Positions 1 to 9,291 of a stretch of 64,000 nt of DNA are shown piece by piece. Each line of letters starts with the position of its first letter. Position 1 is the first letter of the stretch. The stretch comes from Paracoccaceae bacterium (GTDB taxonomy: Bacteria > Pseudomonadota > Alphaproteobacteria > Rhodobacterales > Rhodobacteraceae). Location of the stretch: NCBI GenBank assembly GCA_022843025.1, contig JALHOL010000007.1:186001-250000 (forward strand). The letters are read 5' to 3'. The notes under the pieces are model-generated. The model was given only the letters and a program-made list of their open reading frames with translations, was not told the origin of the DNA and made no database searches. The translations under genes were made by a program, and so were the position numbers.

Positions 1-1
1 C

Positions 2-433
2 ATGATCTCCGCCCGCCGCCTTGGCAGCAGTGAAACCGCCCCGGCACTGGCCTTCTGGGGCAATGCGGTCTTTCTTGTGGCTGCCATCGCCATGTCGGCG
101 GTCCTTGGCTCCGGCGCATGGGAAAGCGACGCCCACCCCTCGCTCGCCTTCCTGCTGCGCGGCTGGGCCATGCCAACGGCCTTTGACCTGATGCTGATGA
201 TGGCCTGCGGCGTCATCGCCGCCATCGGACTTACCCTGCTGACCCAAGCCTATCGCGTGGCCGAATCCTCGGTCGTCACGCCGTTTGAATATACCGGCCT
301 GCTCTGGTCGGTGATCTATGGCTGGATCTTCTGGCGCGATTGGCCCGTGCTGACCGATTGGATCGGCATCGCCATCATCACCGGCGCAGGGCTTTACATC
401 CTCTGGCGCGAAGCCCGGCAAAAGCGCGCATGA
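2..433 (+). CDS. DMT-family (EamA) permease, C-terminal part, cut by window edge
   Basis: Carboxy-terminal half of an inner-membrane drug/metabolite transporter. About 143 residues are visible, rich in hydrophobic helices (roughly four to five), with the typical last-helix ending GAGLYILWREARQ that closes the second EamA repeat. A full member has about 290 residues and ten helices, so the gene starts left of the window. The ATG at base 2 is probably internal, because the reading frame is open to base 1. The substrate cannot be predicted. The stop is followed by a hairpin shared with the convergent tig gene. A second, unlinked DMT permease lies near 14 kb and ends in a very similar helix. Confidence 0.8.
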   Translation: MISARRLGSSETAPALAFWGNAVFLVAAIAMSAVLGSGAWESDAHPSLAFLLRGWAMPTAFDLMLMMACGVIAAIGLTLLTQAYRVAESSVVTPFEYTGLLWSVIYGWIFWRDWPVLTDWIGIAIITGAGLYILWREARQKRA

Positions 434-470
434 AAAAGGGGCCGAAGGCATCGCCCTCGGCCCCGCTATT
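434..470. terminator. Bidirectional rho-independent terminator between DMT permease and tig
   Basis: GGGGCCGA (439-446) pairs with TCGGCCCC (458-465), extended by inner pairs. An A run (434-438) flanks the left side. Read on the minus strand the stem is followed by a T run, the expected form for terminating tig. Confidence 0.75.
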
Positions 471-494
471 TCCACCCGCGAACGGGCGAAGCGA

Positions 495-1829
495 TTACAT
501 CTCGTCCAGCGCTTCGATGGCCTTCTGAAGCTCGTCCTTGCTGACGTCCTTCTCGGTCACCTTGGCCCCGGCCATGATGTGATCCACAACCTTGTCTTCA
601 AAGATCGGCGCGCGCAGCTGCTGCTGCACTTGCTGGTTCTTCTGCACGAACTCGAAATAGGCGCGCTCCTGGCCCGGATAGTTCCGCGCCTGTGCCAGCA
701 CAGCCTGCGTCATCTCGGCATCCGTCACGGTCACTTCGGCCTTGCGGCCCACTTCGGCCAGCACCAGCCCCAGACGCACCCGGCGCTCGGCCAGCGCCTT
801 GTGCTCATCCGTCGGGTCGATGGAGCCGTGGTTGTGGCCATGCTCTTCCGGATGCTCTTCATGCCACAGCTGATGCGCGATCTGCGAAGCCTCGGCTTCC
901 ACCAGACGCGCCGGCAGATCGAACTTCACCATCGAATCCAGCTGATCCAGCAGCGCCCGCTTCAACACGGCGCGCGAGGCACCCTTGTATTCGGATTCCA
1001 GACGCTCGGCGATCTGGCCCTTCAGCGCAGCCAGATCTTCGGCACCGTACTTCTTGGCCAGCTCGTCATCCACTTCGGCGGGCTTGGCTTCCTTGACCGC
1101 CTTGATGGTGCAGGCGAACACGGCGGCTTTCCCGGCAAGGTGCTTGGCACCATATTCCTCGGGGAAGCTCACATTGACCGCCACTTCGTCGCCCACCTTG
1201 GCGCCGACCAGCTGCTCTTCAAAGCCGGGGATGAACGACTTCGATCCCAGCACCAGCGCATAATCATCGGCCGAGCCGCCATCGAACAGCTCACCATCGA
1301 CCGAGCCCTTGAAGTCGATCACGACCTGATCGCCATCCTTGGCCTTGGCACCCTTTTTGCGGTCTTCGAAATTCTGCGCGGTCGCGGCGAGGTTCTTCAG
1401 CGCCTCATCCACATCCGCATCTGCTGCCTTCACGACCAGCTTTTCCAGCGTGATCTTGCTTGCATCCACATCCGGGATCGGCGGCAGCGTCTCATAGGAC
1501 ATCTCGACGACGACATCCTGACCCTCGGCCCAGGTCTCGCCCTCGACCATCTTCACCTCGGGCTGCAGCGCGGGGCGGTCACCGGTCTTGTCAAAGTGAT
1601 CCTTCATCGCGCCGTCGATGGCATCCTGCATCGCATCGCCCAGCAGGCGCTGACCGAACTGCTTGCGCAGGATCGCCAGCGGCACCTTGCCCTTGCGGAA
1701 ACCCTTCATCTCGATCTCGGGCTGCGCCTCGACCAGCTTTTCCTGAACCTTTGCTTCCAGTTCGGCAGCGGTCACCGTGATGGTGTAGCCGCGCTTCAGA
1801 CCGTCGTTCAGGGTCTCGGTGACCTGCAT
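495..1829 (-). CDS. tig: Trigger factor, ribosome-associated chaperone/prolyl isomerase
   Basis: Binds the ribosome exit tunnel and shields nascent chains. The protein has 444 residues, normal for the family. The ribosome-binding signature GFRKGKVP sits at residues 43-50, an FKBP-type isomerase domain (around [15 protein letters not shown]) follows, then the helical chaperone domain. A His/Glu-rich stretch ([10 protein letters not shown]) interrupts the C-terminal arms near residue 320. I chose the ATG at 1829 (MQVTETLND). The open frame continues upstream only because it reads through the tRNA-Leu gene. The usual neighbours clpP/clpX are not here. The gene ends in a clear terminator shared with the convergent DMT gene. 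Confidence 0.95.
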   Translation of the reverse strand: MQVTETLNDGLKRGYTITVTAAELEAKVQEKLVEAQPEIEMKGFRKGKVPLAILRKQFGQRLLGDAMQDAIDGAMKDHFDKTGDRPALQPEVKMVEGETWAEGQDVVVEMSYETLPPIPDVDASKITLEKLVVKAADADVDEALKNLAATAQNFEDRKKGAKAKDGDQVVIDFKGSVDGELFDGGSADDYALVLGSKSFIPGFEEQLVGAKVGDEVAVNVSFPEEYGAKHLAGKAAVFACTIKAVKEAKPAEVDDELAKKYGAEDLAALKGQIAERLESEYKGASRAVLKRALLDQLDSMVKFDLPARLVEAEASQIAHQLWHEEHPEEHGHNHGSIDPTDEHKALAERRVRLGLVLAEVGRKAEVTVTDAEMTQAVLAQARNYPGQERAYFEFVQKNQQVQQQLRAPIFEDKVVDHIMAGAKVTEKDVSKDELQKAIEALDEM

Positions 1830-1854
1830 TGTTTCGTCCTTCTCATCACATCCC

Positions 1855-1939
1855 TGGTGCGGGTGGAGGGACTTGAACCCCCACGCCTTGCGGCGCCAGA
1901 ACCTAAATCTGGTGCGTCTACCAGTTTCGCCACACCCGC
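1855..1939 (-). tRNA. tRNA-Leu (anticodon UAG)
   Basis: On the minus strand an 85-nt cloverleaf starts GCGGGTG and closes with CACCCGC, discriminator A and an encoded CCA (1855-1857). The anticodon stem CCAGA/TCTGG encloses the loop TTTAGGT, giving anticodon TAG (reads CUN, mainly CUA). A long variable arm (class II) and a T arm with GGTTCAAGTCC are present, as expected for leucine. It lies 25 nt upstream of tig on the same strand, so the two may be co-transcribed. Confidence 0.95.
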
Positions 1940-2050
1940 AAATTGACCAAAACGCACACGTCTGCCCCGCCAAGGGGCAGGCCCGCGCGCGTCTTGAAAT
2001 TCCGCGCCCTTCTAGCAAAGCCCCACGGGGGATGCGAGAGGAAAATCAGG

Positions 2051-2165
2051 GCGAAATCTGACGCAGATTTCGCGCCGTTTCCTGACACAGGAAACGCTGC
2101 GGGCATCCTGCCCGCAAACCGGAATTTGCGTCAAATTCCGCAGCGATTTTTGCGTCAAAAATCGC
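2051..2165. repeat. Array of five consecutive perfect hairpins
   Basis: Five short palindromes follow each other in 115 bp just past the nnr stop codon. Stems are 2051-2059/2065-2073 (9 bp), 2076-2084/2088-2096 (9 bp), 2099-2105/2109-2115 (7 bp), 2120-2128/2132-2140 (9 bp) and 2143-2152/2156-2165 (10 bp). Loops are 3-5 nt, twice CGT. Similar isolated palindromes occur at 10641-10660, 10824-10844 and 22076-22119. The array could end nnr transcription, protect a 3' end, or be a protein target. No coding potential is visible. Confidence 0.8.
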
Positions 2166-2169
2166 CTGT

Positions 2170-3882
2170 TCACACCCCCAGCCGCCGAAACACCGCAGGC
2201 AGCATCTCCGGCAGATCCTCGGCAATCAGCCCTGGCCCGAACTCCCGCGCACATTCCACATGCAGCCACGCCCCCGTGCAGGCCGCGTCAAAGGGCGCAA
2301 ACCCCCGCGCCATCAACCCCGCGATGAACCCCGCCAGCACATCGCCCGCGCCTGCGGTTGCCAACCACGGCGCCGCGCGGTCATAATGGGCCGAATTGAT
2401 CGCACAGCGCCCATCAGGGGCCGCAATCACCGTATCCGCCCCCTTGAACAGCACCACGCATCCCGCCCAAACTGCGGCCTCTCGCGTTGCATCCACCTTG
2501 GAATAGGCAGGCCCCGTCACCGCAGGCGCATCCAGCTTCGCCGATATATCCGGAAACAACCGCGCAAACTCCCCACCATGCGGCGTCAGCACGCACCCAG
2601 CGTGCAAGGCCCCGAACAACCCTGCCTCCCGCGACAGCAGTGTCAAAGCATCCGCATCCAGAACGACCTTCGGACGCGTCGCTGGCGAAGGCCGCTGAAA
2701 AGCCTCGGGCAGGTTTGCCAAATGCGGCGGAACCTCCCCCTTCCGCAGTGTCCGCAACACTTCGCCCAGCAATCTCCGCGCCTTCGGCCCGACCCCAAGC
2801 CCCGGCCCTGCGCAGATCACCCCGATACGCCAATCCGCCAGCAACCGCGCCAGCGCCGCCCCATCCTCCACCACCCGCAACATCACCGCATCCAGCCGCG
2901 CGGCGTTCTCCGCCAAGGCCCCCGCCGGACAGCCCACCGTTACCAGCCCGGCCCCCACACGCAACGCCCCCCGCGCCGCCAGCCGCGCCGCGCCCCCACG
3001 CCCGCTTGGCCCGCCAAGGACCAGCGCATGGCCATGCGTGAACTTGTGCGACAGATGGTCCTCCGCCCAGCCAGCCTTGGACAGTTGCCGCAACCGGAAT
3101 CCGCCCGGCGCGGGCAGCAAAGCCTCATCCGGAGCAACGAGTCCTAGCCGTACAGGCTTCCACGCGCCGCTCCACCCCGCCGCCGTTCGGCGCGGCTTCT
3201 TCATCTGACGCCACGGCGCTATCCCGATATCCACAACAACCACCCGCCCACAGAGCGCCGGTCCCTCTGCCAGCACATGCCCCGCTTTCAGACTGTCGAA
3301 GGTCACCGTCAGCCGCGCCCGCGGCTGATCCCAGCCGCGCTTCAGGGACCGCCCGCTGTCCAGACACAGGCAGGAGGGCGCGTCCACGGCCACCAGCCGC
3401 TCGCGATAAAAGGCCAAATCCCCCCCATACCCGCCGATATGGCCAAGAATGCGGTCAACCTCCCCCTCCGGCGGTCGCGACAGGCCCGTGCCAAAGATCG
3501 CATCCACATACATGTCACAGGATGGTCCGCGCCGCAGGTTGTCCTCCGTCAGGGGCTCCACCACCCCATAGGCCCACCACCGCCGCGCATTCACCGCAGC
3601 ATCGCGCGGCATCGCATCGGGCCTCGCCGCCGCCAACACCCGCACCTGCCACCCCCGCTCATGCAGCAGCCGCGCCACGACAAACCCGTCGCCGCCATTG
3701 TTCCCCGGCCCGCAGAGCACCAACGCCCGCCCACCTGACGAAAGCTCCGGCCATTCCGCGCAGATGGCCTCCACCACCCCCCGCCCCGCGCGCTCCATCA
3801 ACGCCAGCCCGGACACGGCGCCGGACTCCATCGCCTCGCCCTCGATGGCGCGCATTTGTGCAGAGGTCAGCAAAACAGCCAT
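2170..3882 (-). CDS. nnr: Bifunctional NAD(P)H-hydrate epimerase / ADP-dependent dehydratase
   Basis: Repairs hydrated NADH/NADPH: the N-terminal YjeF_N domain epimerises R- to S-NAD(P)HX and the C-terminal ribokinase-like domain dehydrates the S form using ADP. The protein has 570 residues, as expected for the fused form. The N-terminal domain carries CGPGNNGGDGFVVARLL. The C-terminal domain carries the phosphate-binding ATAGAGDVLAGFIAGL near the end. The start at 3882 (MAVLLTSAQMRAIE) fits the family; longer frames reach into the glnB promoter region. It is divergent from glnB. Downstream lie the hairpin array and tRNA-Leu. Confidence 0.93.
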   Translation of the reverse strand: MAVLLTSAQMRAIEGEAMESGAVSGLALMERAGRGVVEAICAEWPELSSGGRALVLCGPGNNGGDGFVVARLLHERGWQVRVLAAARPDAMPRDAAVNARRWWAYGVVEPLTEDNLRRGPSCDMYVDAIFGTGLSRPPEGEVDRILGHIGGYGGDLAFYRERLVAVDAPSCLCLDSGRSLKRGWDQPRARLTVTFDSLKAGHVLAEGPALCGRVVVVDIGIAPWRQMKKPRRTAAGWSGAWKPVRLGLVAPDEALLPAPGGFRLRQLSKAGWAEDHLSHKFTHGHALVLGGPSGRGGAARLAARGALRVGAGLVTVGCPAGALAENAARLDAVMLRVVEDGAALARLLADWRIGVICAGPGLGVGPKARRLLGEVLRTLRKGEVPPHLANLPEAFQRPSPATRPKVVLDADALTLLSREAGLFGALHAGCVLTPHGGEFARLFPDISAKLDAPAVTGPAYSKVDATREAAVWAGCVVLFKGADTVIAAPDGRCAINSAHYDRAAPWLATAGAGDVLAGFIAGLMARGFAPFDAACTGAWLHVECAREFGPGLIAEDLPEMLPAVFRRLGV

Positions 3883-4015
3883 GACACCACCCAATCCATT
3901 TGCAAACCGCCCATCCAGCAGGCGTTTTGCACAATATTTAATCACCACTCGCGGAAACCCGCCGCAGACCGCCTCGCCCGCCCGCTCACCGATTGTGGCC
4001 CCCAATCAGAAATGA

Positions 4016-4396
<381 letters not shown>

Positions 4397-4465
4397 CCTT
4401 TCCGAATACCCGCCAGCGCCTTCTTGCGCGGCGGCCTCTGCAACACCCAACCGAAAGGCATCATG

Positions 4466-5875
4466 ATGAGCGCAGTTAAGAATGCTCTGAAGCTGATGAA
4501 GGACGAGGAAGTCGAATATGTCGACATCCGCTTCACCGACCCAAAGGGCAAGCTTCAGCACGTCACCCTGGTGGCGGACCTCGTGGATGAAGACTTCTTC
4601 GAAGAAGGCTTCATGTTCGATGGCTCCTCCATCGCTGGCTGGAAGTCGATCGACCAGTCCGACATGAAGCTCATCCCCGATGCTTCCTCGGTCTATATCG
4701 ACCCTTTCTATGCCGAAAAGACGATGTGCGTGCATTGCAACGTCGTCGAACCCGACACGGGCGAGGCCTATAGCCGCGACCCGCGCGGCACCGCCTTCAA
4801 GGCCGAGGCCTATCTGAAATCCTCGGGCGTGGGCGATGTGGCCTATTTCGGCCCCGAAGCCGAATTCTTCATCTTCGACGACGTCCGCTACTCGGTCGCA
4901 CCGAACAAGGTATCGTACCAGATCGACGCCGAAGCCGCCGCCTGGAACACCGACACCGTGATGGAAGGTGGCAACCTTGCCCACCGCGCCAATTACAAGG
5001 GCGGCTACTTCCCGGTGAACCCGATCGACGAAGCCCAGGACCTGCGCGGCGAGATGCTCTCGACGATGAAGCGCATGGGCATCAAGGTCGACAAGCACCA
5101 CCACGAAGTGGCGACCTGCCAGCACGAACTGGGTATGATCTTCGGCGGGCTGGTCCAGCAGGCCGACAACATCCAGAAATACAAGTACGTCATCCACAAC
5201 GTCGCGGCCGCCTATGGCAAGACCGTGACCTTCATGCCAAAGCCCATGAAGGGCGACAACGGCTCGGGGATGCACGTCAACATGTCGATCTGGAAGGACG
5301 GCAAGCCGCTCTTCGCAGGCGACAAGTATGCCGACCTGTCGCAGGAAGCGCTGTATTTCATCGGCGGCATCCTGAAGCACGCCAAGGCGCTGAACGCGAT
5401 CACCAACCCGTCCACCAACAGCTACAAGCGCCTGATCCCCGGCTTCGAGGCCCCAGTTCTGCGCGCGTACTCCGCCCGCAACCGGTCGGGCTGCGTCCGT
5501 ATTCCGTGGACCGAATCGCCCAAAGCCAAGCGCGTCGAAGCCCGCTTCCCCGATCCGTCGGCCAACCCCTATCTGGCCTTCGCAGCGCTGCTGATGGCCG
5601 GTCTTGACGGCATCAAGAACAAGATCGACCCGGGCCCGGCTTCGGACAAGGATCTCTACGATCTGCCCCCGGAAGAACTGGCCGCGATCCCTACCGTCTG
5701 CGGTTCGCTGCGTGAAGCGCTGGAAGAGCTTGAAAAGGATCACGACTTCCTGCTCGCAGGCGACGTGTTCACCAAGGATCAACTCGAAGGTTACATCGCC
5801 CTGAAATGGGAAGAGGTCTATGCCTTCGAACACACGCCGCATCCGGTGGAATACCTGATGTACTATTCCTGCTGA
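4466..5875 (+). CDS. glnA: Type I glutamine synthetase
   Basis: ATP-dependent condensation of ammonia with glutamate, in a cytosolic dodecamer. 469 residues from the chosen ATG (MSAVKNALK). A tandem ATG three bases upstream (4463) is equally possible; GAAAGG lies just before both. Visible family blocks include the N-terminal FDGSSIAGW, the glutamate-binding region [10 protein letters not shown], and [10 protein letters not shown] with Tyr398, the site of regulatory adenylylation in GSI-beta enzymes. PII encoded immediately upstream controls that modification through GlnE. A strong terminator follows 23 bp after the stop. Confidence 0.97.
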   Translation: MSAVKNALKLMKDEEVEYVDIRFTDPKGKLQHVTLVADLVDEDFFEEGFMFDGSSIAGWKSIDQSDMKLIPDASSVYIDPFYAEKTMCVHCNVVEPDTGEAYSRDPRGTAFKAEAYLKSSGVGDVAYFGPEAEFFIFDDVRYSVAPNKVSYQIDAEAAAWNTDTVMEGGNLAHRANYKGGYFPVNPIDEAQDLRGEMLSTMKRMGIKVDKHHHEVATCQHELGMIFGGLVQQADNIQKYKYVIHNVAAAYGKTVTFMPKPMKGDNGSGMHVNMSIWKDGKPLFAGDKYADLSQEALYFIGGILKHAKALNAITNPSTNSYKRLIPGFEAPVLRAYSARNRSGCVRIPWTESPKAKRVEARFPDPSANPYLAFAALLMAGLDGIKNKIDPGPASDKDLYDLPPEELAAIPTVCGSLREALEELEKDHDFLLAGDVFTKDQLEGYIALKWEEVYAFEHTPHPVEYLMYYSC

Positions 5876-5898
5876 TCCCCGGATCAGTGAATAAAGGC

Positions 5899-5926
5899 AA
5901 AAGGGCCGCCCTAGGGCGGCCCTTTT
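5899..5926. terminator. Rho-independent terminator of glnBA
   Basis: A perfect 28-nt palindrome: AAAAGGGCCGCC, loop CTAG, GGCGGCCCTTTT. The 12-bp stem with A and T tails works in both directions. Confidence 0.92.
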
Positions 5927-6089
5927 CGCATTCCTGCCACAGGTTTCGGGCCACCATCGGGCAAACCCGGCATGACGCGCAGCCGCGATTACCAGGATTT
6001 GCAGGGAATACCCCAAACCCCGCCACAGAAAGCGCAAATTCTGGTCACGATTCGATGGTTCGGTTAACAAAACCTAAGGAGTTGCCGCC

Positions 6090-7211
6090 ATGCTGGATAG
6101 TGACGCTTCCTTCTTCCTTGTACCCGAATTCCAATCCTCTCGCGGGGCGCGCCGGACCAGCCGCGCACCCTTGTCAGACCTCCGGTTCGGCGCCGAAACC
6201 GGCGCCGATCTGTGCATGGCCCTGATGCCCGATCCTGGCACCCATGGCGTGGCGGCCTTGGCCGACCTTGCCGTTACAGGTGCAAATGTCGTGCCAAGCC
6301 GGAAAACCGACACCGATTTTTCTGCAATCAACACGGCAGATGATCCGGCAGACGGCATCGAAACCTGTGAAGACATTCACGCAGATTTCTTGTCATTCGA
6401 TGAAGACGATGCCGATTTCTTCGCCCCAGAAGATGGGTCCGATGTAACGCTGGCAGAGGCAGCCCCCTTTGCCGACAGCCCCGACATCCGCGCTGTCACT
6501 CCGCGCCGCCCGATGCGCTTTACCTTTGCGCGCGACGCGGTCGAACACAGCCGCGCCATCCTGCCCTCCCCCAACCTTTTTGCCAATGTCTTCGATGATG
6601 ACAGCCTTGTCGGCCCCGGCATCGACCCCCGGCTTCAGCGCAGCCGCGCCCGCGCCCGTGCCCGCCTTGCCGCGCATGAGGCCGGCCTTGCCCCCGAAGC
6701 GCGCAACCTCTGGGGCGATGATGCCAACGAAGCGGTGATGGCCACGGAAGATAGCCCCGAAACCGCCCCGGACATGCCAACGATCACCCTGACCGAAACA
6801 AGCGCCTCGGATGGCAGCGATGGGCAGGCCCCGCGCCGCGCCGTGCGACACCTGTCGGTCACCCGGCGCATGCCAAAGCCGCGCCTTGCACAATCCGAAA
6901 TCCACGATCCGCTACAGAACCATCTGCATCAGGTCCGCCACGCGCTCTACACCCCCGACCCGGAAGAAGTGGCCGCAGCGCTCGCATCGCCCGCGCAGCA
7001 AACCCTTCCCCTGCGCGTGATGGCGGCTCTGGTCACGCTGGCACTCTTGCTGACCCGGATCATTGCCCCGCTGCGCGCCGTGCTGGCCGATCAGGCCCGC
7101 TTTCTGCGCGATATGGCAACGGGCAACGGCCTGCGCCTGCCCTCGCGCGCCATGGCGATCACCGGCCTCATCTTCGCCCTTGCCCAGACTATCCCGCCCA
7201 ATCTGATGTAA
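6090..7211 (+). CDS. Unknown acidic protein with membrane-anchored C-terminal tail
   Basis: 373 residues, not recognised. The first ~250 residues are acidic and low in predicted structure, with Asp/Glu clusters such as FDEDDADFF. An Arg/Ala-rich patch (RSRARARARLAAH) follows. The last ~95 residues hold a conserved-looking block, LHQVRHALYTPD, then two hydrophobic helices separated by a short polar link, ending IPPNLM. The same tail layout occurs in the next gene, so the two are probably related. AAGGAG is placed well before the ATG. It is preceded by the glnA terminator, so it has its own promoter. Topology (large N-terminal part in the cytoplasm, two C-terminal helices in the membrane) is inference. 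Confidence 0.7.
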   Translation: MLDSDASFFLVPEFQSSRGARRTSRAPLSDLRFGAETGADLCMALMPDPGTHGVAALADLAVTGANVVPSRKTDTDFSAINTADDPADGIETCEDIHADFLSFDEDDADFFAPEDGSDVTLAEAAPFADSPDIRAVTPRRPMRFTFARDAVEHSRAILPSPNLFANVFDDDSLVGPGIDPRLQRSRARARARLAAHEAGLAPEARNLWGDDANEAVMATEDSPETAPDMPTITLTETSASDGSDGQAPRRAVRHLSVTRRMPKPRLAQSEIHDPLQNHLHQVRHALYTPDPEEVAAALASPAQQTLPLRVMAALVTLALLLTRIIAPLRAVLADQARFLRDMATGNGLRLPSRAMAITGLIFALAQTIPPNLM

Positions 7212-7455
7212 CGGCCCTGCCCGGCCATCCCGGGCAGAACACAACCGCAGGCAAGATCATCGCATCGCTGACCTGTTCACGATCCGTCGACAACCACCGC
7301 AGATTAGGCGGGTTTCCGCGCAAACACCCCCAAATCAGGCAACAATCGGGCAGAAAAACCGCCAAATTCATCCATCGACCGCAAACCCACCTGAAATTAG
7401 GCACAATTAACCTTCAACCTCTGGGCAACGATAAAAAAGGCAGGAGGGCATTCAG

Positions 7456-8376
7456 ATGGCATTCGACGACAGTACGATCGCCCAGTTTGTCTTTGACCGC
7501 GACCCAGCATTGAACCTACCCGTCCTGGTGCGCGAACTTGACGATGCGCTTGGCCGGTCCGGCGCCGGCGACCGCCGCATCACTTGGGATTGCGAAGACC
7601 TCGTTTTCGTCGATCTGCACGGTGTGCGTTTCACCCTCTCCTACACGGGCGAACCGGCCCTCGGCCTGCCCAGCAGCTTGATGATTTCGGTCGGCCCCGG
7701 CGCTGATGTGATCGCGGGCAACCGCGAAGATCCCGCCGATCGCCGCCGCTACGAAGACCTCTGTCACCTGATCGCTGATCGCCTGCGTGCCCGCTTTGCG
7801 CCCCGCGAAACGCTCTGGCATCAGGTCGCCGGTCCCGTCACCGCCGATCTGGTCGACAACCTCTTCGACCGCTTGCCTGATTTCTCCGCCCCGGCGGCCA
7901 CGCGCCCGCTCGCCCGCCGCTCCCCATCGGCCGAGGCGATCCGCGCCTTCCCGGAAACCGATGGCGGAATGCCTGTGTCCTTTGTCGAAAAGGCCATGGC
8001 CATCAAGGCCGCCAAGGCCGAACGCGCCCGCGCCGCCATGACGCGCCTCTCCAATGCCGCCATGGCCCCCGCCGCCCCGGCCAACAGCCAACCCGATCTG
8101 CCGCGCCGCCCGTCCGGCGACCTCGATCAGGTCCGCAACGCCCTTTATCCCGAAGAGCCGGAAACCAAAGGCCAGAACGTCCGGATGCGCCTTGCCGCCT
8201 CCACGCTCGATGTCACGCTGATGGTGGTCTATCTGCCCATGGGGGCCGCGATGCTCACCTGCTCGCTCCTGCGCGGCGGCGATATCAACGCCTCCGGTCG
8301 CGTCATGGCCCTGACTTGCACGCTGCTCGCGCTTGGCCACTTTGCGGGGCTGAACCCGATGCTGTCGCTGCTGTAA
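7456..8376 (+). CDS. Unknown protein sharing the membrane tail of the preceding gene
   Basis: 306 residues, function unknown. The N-terminal ~140 residues look like a compact alpha/beta domain (ITWDCEDLVFVDLHGVRF, LMISVGPGAD). A proline/alanine-rich linker follows, then LDQVRNALYPEEPE, two hydrophobic helices (LAASTLDVTLMVVYL and VMALTCTLLALGHFAGL) and the end LNPMLSLL. The LxQVRxALY motif and the double helix match the tail of the gene just upstream, suggesting duplication of a membrane-anchoring module. AGGAGG at 7442-7448 supports the start. The 244-bp gap between the two genes shows no terminator. It ends 6 bp from the convergent DUF3445 gene. Confidence 0.75.
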   Translation: MAFDDSTIAQFVFDRDPALNLPVLVRELDDALGRSGAGDRRITWDCEDLVFVDLHGVRFTLSYTGEPALGLPSSLMISVGPGADVIAGNREDPADRRRYEDLCHLIADRLRARFAPRETLWHQVAGPVTADLVDNLFDRLPDFSAPAATRPLARRSPSAEAIRAFPETDGGMPVSFVEKAMAIKAAKAERARAAMTRLSNAAMAPAAPANSQPDLPRRPSGDLDQVRNALYPEEPETKGQNVRMRLAASTLDVTLMVVYLPMGAAMLTCSLLRGGDINASGRVMALTCTLLALGHFAGLNPMLSLL

Positions 8377-8382
8377 GGCGGC

Positions 8383-9165
8383 CTACAAACCGGCCGCCAC
8401 CATCGCCGCCCGCTCTGCCTCGGAGAACCGCGCCATGGGCACCAGATGCGTGTGGATGGAAAACACCACCGCCCCCGTTTCGGGCAGGCGCAGGATACAT
8501 TGCCGCTCGGATCGCATGTAAAGACGCTCCACCGCATAGGGCCGGGTGTCAAATTCTTGACGCGGGTTGTGCAGCGCCGGGTCGTCATAGACCAGCGCAT
8601 TGTACCGCTCCAGCGGTTGCCCCACCCGCACCAGATCAAACAGCCGCTGCACCCGCCGCGCCACATCCTCATCATAATGCCGCACAGGCCGATGGATGCC
8701 CTTCATCGGACGCCCGATCTTCTGGCCCAGCGTCCAGCTTGCCGGAAAGCACAGGATCGCCCCGGTCAGAACGGATTCCTCCCCCTGCTTTTCCATCAGG
8801 CACAGATCTTCCTGCACCAACCGCCCCAACGTGATCAGGGGAAATGCCGGATCCAGCCGCACCTCCACACCATCCGGCCGCCGCACCCGATCCGGCGCCA
8901 CCGCGTAACCGTCACGCCGTGACACCAACTCCAGCACCGCCGCATAAAGCTCTGCCGCCGCCGCCCGCCCTTCGGGCAACAGCGCATGCACCAAAGGCTG
9001 CCGCGTGGCGATCAGCCAATCCCGCTCGGCCATCTGCCCGGCAAAGGCCTCGTCCGCGCGGATCCAATCCTCCGCCCCGCAGGGCAGCATCCCGGGCAGC
9101 CGCCATGTCCGCGGGTCCGCCCATGGCTGATGGGGCAAGCTGTCCTGAAAAACCGGCTCTCTCAT
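8383..9165 (-). CDS. DUF3445 protein, haem-dependent oxidative N-demethylase-like
   Basis: 260 residues. The family includes haem enzymes with a PAS-like fold that oxidatively demethylate small methylamines, and DmmA, a subunit of dimethylamine monooxygenase. Seen here are the family blocks VQEDLCLM, CFPASWTLGQKIGRPMKGIH, and near the end YMRSERQCILRLPETGAVVFSI. The dmmB/C/D partner genes are not adjacent, so a stand-alone demethylase, or a different substrate, is more likely than a full Dmm complex. It is divergent from dddP across 126 bp, which suggests shared control and a link to methylated osmolytes, but this is inference. Confidence 0.8.
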   Translation of the reverse strand: MREPVFQDSLPHQPWADPRTWRLPGMLPCGAEDWIRADEAFAGQMAERDWLIATRQPLVHALLPEGRAAAAELYAAVLELVSRRDGYAVAPDRVRRPDGVEVRLDPAFPLITLGRLVQEDLCLMEKQGEESVLTGAILCFPASWTLGQKIGRPMKGIHRPVRHYDEDVARRVQRLFDLVRVGQPLERYNALVYDDPALHNPRQEFDTRPYAVERLYMRSERQCILRLPETGAVVFSIHTHLVPMARFSEAERAAMVAAGL

Positions 9166-9291
9166 CCCTCTTGCCTACATTCCCGCCCTGCGACCAGCAA
9201 CCCCATCCAAATCCGACTCCCCCGCGTCGCAGAGCGGCAACCCCCTTGCCCCTGCCTGCCCGACCATCCGCATGCCAGCAGGGGGGCCACC

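Noticed and set aside
2-4. ATG at the left edge as a real start
   Set aside because: Only half of a DMT permease is present, so the gene must begin outside the window.
1830-2018. N-terminal extension of trigger factor
   Set aside because: The extra codons read through the tRNA-Leu gene.
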